NCBI GenBank assembly: GCA_934630495.1
Contig: CAKTVW010000002.1
Coordinates: 31,431 to 95,430, forward strand
DNA from: an uncultured Oscillospiraceae bacterium
GTDB lineage: Bacteria; Bacillota; Clostridia; Oscillospirales; Oscillospiraceae
Length of the DNA: 64,000 nucleotides
Direction of reading: 5' to 3'
The stretch's first letter is position 1. Every line of letters begins with the position of its first letter. The position numbers and the translations under genes were made by a program. The notes under the pieces are model-generated. The model saw nothing but the letters and a program-made list of their open reading frames with translations. It had not been told where the DNA came from and ran no database searches. Below, piece after piece: positions 59,032 through 64,000 of the stretch.

Positions 59032-60978
59032 ATGAGCAAGAATAAGAACGAAAAGAAGCCCTCTTTCCTCAAGCGCATTTTTACGCGCAATTCCTCGGTC
59101 AATGTCAAGGACCCCCTTGCCGAGGAGACCATCAGCCCCGGCAGACAGAAGGTCCGCAGCTTCTTTGAGCGCAAGCTGGCCGTCGCCATGCTGATTGTCG
59201 TCATCTTCATGTTCCTGCTGGCGTTTGTCGGACCGGTGATCTACCCGCTCGACGTCAACTATACCGAGCGTTTGCAACAGAACGTCGCGCCCGGCTTCTC
59301 CATGATGAAGGTCCCGAACGAGCTGAAGAACGACATCAAGTCCATTTCCAGCTACTCCAATTTCTCCGTCGGCCTCTCCAATGCCGGTAAGGTCTATGTC
59401 TGGGGCAACACCAGCCTCGGCGCCTCCGGCATCAATATGAAGAACATCCCCGACGAGGTCAAAAATTCCAAGATCCTCTTCGCGGCGGCCGGTTTCGACC
59501 ATGCCATCGCCATCGACGATCAGGGCAATGTCTACGGCTGGGGCAACAACCAGCTCGGCCAATATCCCGGTACGCAGTATGAGGATGCCTACGCATCCGT
59601 CAATGCGCTCTTGCCCGACGCGAAGGTCGATATCGACAACGTCAAGGACCTGAAGTGCGGCTATCAGTCCACTGCCATCCTTATGAAGGACGGGACCGTG
59701 ATCTGCTTCGGCAACTCCAATACCTGTCTGAACATGGCAAACGTCAACCGCTACGACAATGTCGAGGACATCGTCTTTACCAGCACCTATGCCGTCGCAC
59801 TTCTCGATAACGGCTACATCGGCGTCGGCAACATGAAGGGTATCTACGATACCGTCAACGGCGACCCGAACCTGCGCCTGAGCGAGTACCTCGGCAAGCG
59901 CAAGATCGAGCACCTGGCTTCCAGCTCCGGCACGATCTGCATGATGGTCGTTGACCGCGCAGCGGATAAGGCTGCTACGACCGACGCCGAACGCGCCGCC
60001 GCCCGCGAGGTGATCTTCAGCGGCAACTTCAACTTCGGCGAAAAGAAGCTTCCCAAGCTTGCAAAGGACGAATACTTCGTCCAGATCGACGGCGGCACAA
60101 ACCACTACAGCGGCCTGACCAATAAGGGCAATGTCTACTCTTGGGGTTCAAACCACCTTGACCAGTGCGAGGTCTCGGACGACGCTGTCGGCGCGCAGAA
60201 GCTGATCGTCACCTCCTTCCAGACCTACGCCATTAAGGACGATTCCGTCCTCCAAGCCAAATGGGGCCTCAAGGGCTTCCTGTTCGGCACCGACGGCCAC
60301 GGCGCGGACGTCTTCCTGCGCTGCATCCACGGCGGTAAGATGACCATGACGATCGGCGCGGTCGCAGTTATCGTTTCCTCGATCATCGCGATCATCATCG
60401 GCTGTATCTCCGGCTATGTCGGCGGCGTCGTGGACCTGTTCCTGATGCGTGTTTCCGAAATTTTCGGCGCGATCCCGTTCCTGCCGTTTGCAATGATCCT
60501 CTCCGCGGCCCTGATCCACACGACCCTGAGCGAAACACAGAAGATATTTATTCTCATGCTGATCTTGGGCGTCCTTTCGTGGTCCGGCCTTGCACAGCTC
60601 ATCCGTGCGCAGATCCTTGCCGAACGTGAAAAGGAATTTGTCACCGCCGCAAAGGCGATCGGCATCCGTGAACGCCGTATCGCGTTCAATCACATCCTGC
60701 CGAACGTCCTTTCCACCGTGTTCGTCAATATTTCGCTTTCGTTCGCGACCAGTATGCTGACGGAGTCCTCCCTGTCCTACCTCGGCTTCGGCGTTACCTA
60801 CCCGCGTCCGACTTGGGGCAACATGCTGACCGGCGCAAACAACTCCACGATCATCAAGAACTATTGGTGGCAGTGGTTCTTCCCGGCGCTGCTCTTCGCC
60901 GTGTGCGTTATCAGCATCAACATCATCGGCGATAACCTGCGCGATATCATGGACCCGAAGTCCGACAGAGATAAGTAA
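59032..60978 (+). CDS. oppC: OppC-type permease with an RCC1-like beta-propeller insert
   Basis: A 648-residue permease, roughly twice the usual size. TM1 is at 49-70; residues about 95-405 form an insert facing outside, built of repeats of the RCC1 type: NFSVGLSNAGKVYVWGN, DHAIAIDDQGNVYGWGNNQLGQ, STAILMKDGTVICFGN, YAVALLDNGYIGVGN, a VIFSGNFNFGE repeat, NHYSGLTNKGNVYSWGSNHLDQ and a final TYAIKDD. The normal OppC sequence resumes at FGTDGHGADVF (418-428), with helices from about 436 and the EAA loop at 530-552. The reading frame is continuous and the insert lies in the loop between TM1 and TM2. A role in capturing ligand or binding protein is inferred. Confidence 0.9.
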   Translation: MSKNKNEKKPSFLKRIFTRNSSVNVKDPLAEETISPGRQKVRSFFERKLAVAMLIVVIFMFLLAFVGPVIYPLDVNYTERLQQNVAPGFSMMKVPNELKNDIKSISSYSNFSVGLSNAGKVYVWGNTSLGASGINMKNIPDEVKNSKILFAAAGFDHAIAIDDQGNVYGWGNNQLGQYPGTQYEDAYASVNALLPDAKVDIDNVKDLKCGYQSTAILMKDGTVICFGNSNTCLNMANVNRYDNVEDIVFTSTYAVALLDNGYIGVGNMKGIYDTVNGDPNLRLSEYLGKRKIEHLASSSGTICMMVVDRAADKAATTDAERAAAREVIFSGNFNFGEKKLPKLAKDEYFVQIDGGTNHYSGLTNKGNVYSWGSNHLDQCEVSDDAVGAQKLIVTSFQTYAIKDDSVLQAKWGLKGFLFGTDGHGADVFLRCIHGGKMTMTIGAVAVIVSSIIAIIIGCISGYVGGVVDLFLMRVSEIFGAIPFLPFAMILSAALIHTTLSETQKIFILMLILGVLSWSGLAQLIRAQILAEREKEFVTAAKAIGIRERRIAFNHILPNVLSTVFVNISLSFATSMLTESSLSYLGFGVTYPRPTWGNMLTGANNSTIIKNYWWQWFFPALLFAVCVISINIIGDNLRDIMDPKSDRDK

Positions 60979-60993
60979 AGGAGGAAGGATAAA

Positions 60994-61972
<979 letters not shown>

Positions 61973-61983
<11 letters not shown>

Positions 61984-63502
61984 GAATGATGTCCTTCTGC
62001 GGATCACGAATCTCCGCCAGTATTTCCCCGTCGGGAAAAAGGGCGTGTACGTCAAGGCGAACGACGGTATCTCCCTTGAGATTTTCCAAGGCGAGACCCT
62101 CGGCCTTGTCGGTGAATCCGGCTGCGGCAAGTCGACCTTCGGCCGTACCATTTTGCAGCTCTATCGCCAGACCGACGGACGCACGATGTATTACGGCGAA
62201 AATCGCGACGATATTGCACCGCAGTACGTCTATAATACGATTTGCAATCTCGATAAGCTCAGAAAGAAGCTTGCACAGCTTGAAAAGAAGCGCGACGCGT
62301 TCCAGAAGGAATACGACGCTGCCGACGAGAAAAAGCGCCTGCACATGCACACCGAGCTGATGATGCACAGAAAGGCGGCCGACGATGTCTACCAGAGCAT
62401 CGTCAGCCTGATCGGCGGCTTCATTGTCGTCGACGATCTCCGCCCCGTTATCAGCATTTATAAAGAGCGCTATGCCTGCTGCCGCCGTCTGAAGAATCAC
62501 ATTGCGGCCATGAAGAGCGCGAAGCTCGACTACGACGAGCAGGACTACAAGCTCACGCACATCCCTCAGGACAGCGGAAAGTATGCCTCTGCCAAGGCAA
62601 AGACCGATCGCCTGAAGGCAAAGTATGACGCCGCGCTGAAGACGATCGACGGCGACTATGCGGCGATCAAGGCCGTTGACGCGCGGATCGAAGAGATGCG
62701 CCGTCCTTATCGCTCGAATCCCGAGTTTATGAAGCATGAAGAAGAGCGCGACGACGGCATCGACCTTGCGCGCCTGACGTACTCCGAGGTCCGTGTGCTC
62801 CGTTCCCAGATGCAGTATATCTTCCAAGACCCGTATTCCTCTCTGAACCCCAGAATGACCATTGCGCAGATCATCGGCGAGGGCCTGCTGGCGCACAAGC
62901 TGTTTAAGAAGAGCAATGATCGTATGCAGGAGGAGATCCTCAAGGTCATGGAGGAGTGCGGCCTTGCCGGATACTTCATCCACCGCTATCCGCATCAGTT
63001 CTCCGGCGGTCAGCGCCAGAGAATCGGCATTGCCAGAAGCTTGGCGGTGCGCCCGAAATTCGTCGTTTGCGACGAAGCGGTCTCCGCGCTGGACGTTTCG
63101 ATCCAGTCGCAGATCCTCAACCTGCTGCAGGACCTTAAGGAGCAGCAGAACCTGACCTATCTGTTTATCACGCATGACCTCTCCGTCGTCAAGTATATTT
63201 CTGACCGTATCGGTGTCATGTACTTGGGCAACATGGTCGAGCTTGCGGATTCGCAGGATATTTTCGACCATCCGCTGCATCCGTACACCGAGGCGCTTCT
63301 GGAATCCATTCCGACCACCGACGAGAAAAAAGAGCTGGTCGTCCTCGAGGGAGACATCCCCAGCCCGGTCAACCCGCCGAAGGGCTGCAAGTTCCACACG
63401 CGCTGCAAGTACTGCACGGAGATCTGTACGCATGTCGTTCCCGACTGGGAAGAGGTTCGCCCGAATCATTTTGTTGCGTGCCATCATAAGCTGGAGCGCT
63501 GA
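61973..63502 (+). CDS. oppF: OppF-type ATPase with a large helical insert
   Basis: A 509-residue ATPase against the usual 310-330. Walker A GESGCGKST is at 47-55 and the Q-loop FQDPYSSLNPR only at 284-294. The extra roughly 180 residues (about 80-268) are strongly charged and helical, with heptad-like stretches such as LRKKLAQLEKKRDAFQKEYDA, and probably form a coiled-coil hairpin projecting from the nucleotide-binding domain. The rest is normal: FSGGQRQR (343-350), VVCDEAVSALD, H401 and the C-terminal cysteines C472, C478, C481, C485. The motifs for ATP hydrolysis are all present. Confidence 0.92.
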
Positions 63503-63512
63503 GGCTGCCTGA

Positions 63513-63737
63513 ATGCTGTTTCGCAACAAGTATGAGCGCTCGATGAAGCGGCTCAAGGACCAAAGCACCGAAACGGACGAGGTGCGCGAGAAGCGTAAAA
63601 AAGAAGGCGTCCCGACGGAAAAGCATGACTTTTTTGCGATGACCTTTTCCGCGATGCTGGTGTTCATTCCGGTCGCGCTGGGCGTCCTCCTGCTGCTGAG
63701 TCTGTCGGTATATCTCCTGCTGTACCTGTTTCATTGA
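63513..63737 (+). CDS. small membrane protein, unknown function
   Basis: A 74-residue protein with a charged N-terminal half (RSMKRLKDQSTETDEVREKRKKEG) and a hydrophobic C-terminal half (residues about 42-72) that makes one long or two short membrane segments. It begins 10 bases after the oppF stop and precedes the terminator at 63882, so it is probably the last gene of the operon. I do not recognise a family; the ribosome site is weak, so it may be coupled to oppF. Confidence 0.6.
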   Translation: MLFRNKYERSMKRLKDQSTETDEVREKRKKEGVPTEKHDFFAMTFSAMLVFIPVALGVLLLLSLSVYLLLYLFH

Positions 63738-63881
63738 TAGGCTGCCGCCGACCGGGCGGTGCGTGTGACGGTGTACTTTGCAGGGTACGATGGCCCGCGC
63801 AAGGTGCTTTGCCGGCAGAGCTTGCTATCAAGCTGTGCCTGCACATGAGCTTTTTCGAGCCGTAGGCATAAAAGCAGAAAA

Positions 63882-63915
63882 ACTGTCGGAGACGGGTATG
63901 CTCGTCTCCGACAGT
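63882..63915 (+). terminator. terminator of the peptide transporter operon
   Basis: A perfect 13-base-pair stem ACTGTCGGAGACG/CGTCTCCGACAGT with an 8-base loop and A and T runs at the sides. The 140 bases before it and the 85 after it, to the window end, contain no gene that I can support. Confidence 0.88.
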
Positions 63916-64000
63916 TATTTGTAATGGCTCTCTGTCAATAGTTGGGGTAGAGACAAAAACACAAGTAATTAGGTCGTGTCGGGGAGTACTGCCCCGGCAC

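Noticed and set aside
59032..60978. Assembly chimera explaining the propeller insert in OppC
   Set aside because: The frame is continuous, codon use is uniform, and the insert sits exactly in the TM1-TM2 loop with normal OppC sequence resuming; a chimera is unlikely, though read mapping would settle it.

Overview
The window reads as chromosomal DNA from an anaerobic, high-GC member of the Clostridia, most like the Oscillospiraceae/Ruminococcaceae of animal guts. The basis is Gram-positive promoters and strong GGAGG ribosome sites, T-box control of tRNA synthetases, an anaerobic NrdG activase, a GlgC/GlgD glycogen system and the gene order dxs-tlyA-nadK-argR-recN. The species cannot be named from the sequence. 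No rRNA, tRNA, prophage, CRISPR array or intact insertion sequence was seen.

Layout. 1-18 kb is mostly housekeeping: a partial M42 peptidase, T-box-controlled thrS, a G5/3D cell-wall protein next to rsmA, then a tightly overlapping run (PAP2 phosphatase, alpha/beta hydrolase, nrdG, dut, YgiQ-type radical SAM, DUF3786). A minus-strand block follows (cupin, HicB/DinB-like protein, 5-formyl-THF cyclo-ligase), then a DagK-like lipid kinase, oligoendopeptidase F, and a bactofilin with its YhbD-like regulator. 18-30.5 kb is a catabolic island: a FadR-type repressor divergent from a ten-gene operon with an UlaG-like lactonase, a BKACE (DUF849) enzyme, a four-gene CUT2-type sugar ABC transporter, a second metallo-beta-lactamase-fold enzyme, a thiolase, a DUF1537 acid-sugar kinase and an SDR dehydrogenase. 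No family assignment gives its substrate directly.

30.8-39.9 kb is an OLE RNA locus: the large non-coding RNA, the membrane protein OapA, then dxs, tlyA, nadK, argR, recN and a DUF6056 membrane protein. Three tandem 171-bp repeats separate the RNA from oapA. 40-55 kb holds an SDR, T-box-controlled tyrS, a complete glycogen cluster (glgB, glgC, glgD, glgA, glgP, a GH13 hydrolase) and a second M3 peptidase. 55-63.7 kb is an Opp/Dpp-type ABC operon in which several components are larger than usual: the OppC-like permease carries an RCC1-like beta-propeller insert, OppF carries a roughly 180-residue helical insert, and the binding protein has 741 residues.

Across the window a family of small elements with inverted-repeat ends (consensus near GGAATCTCTGAATAAATCG and GGAAGCTCTGATTAAATCG) occurs in gene gaps in full (about 160 bp) and shortened (37-108 bp) forms. 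The strongest leads for something undescribed are the catabolic island, the insert-bearing peptide transporter and the OLE locus with its embedded repeats.
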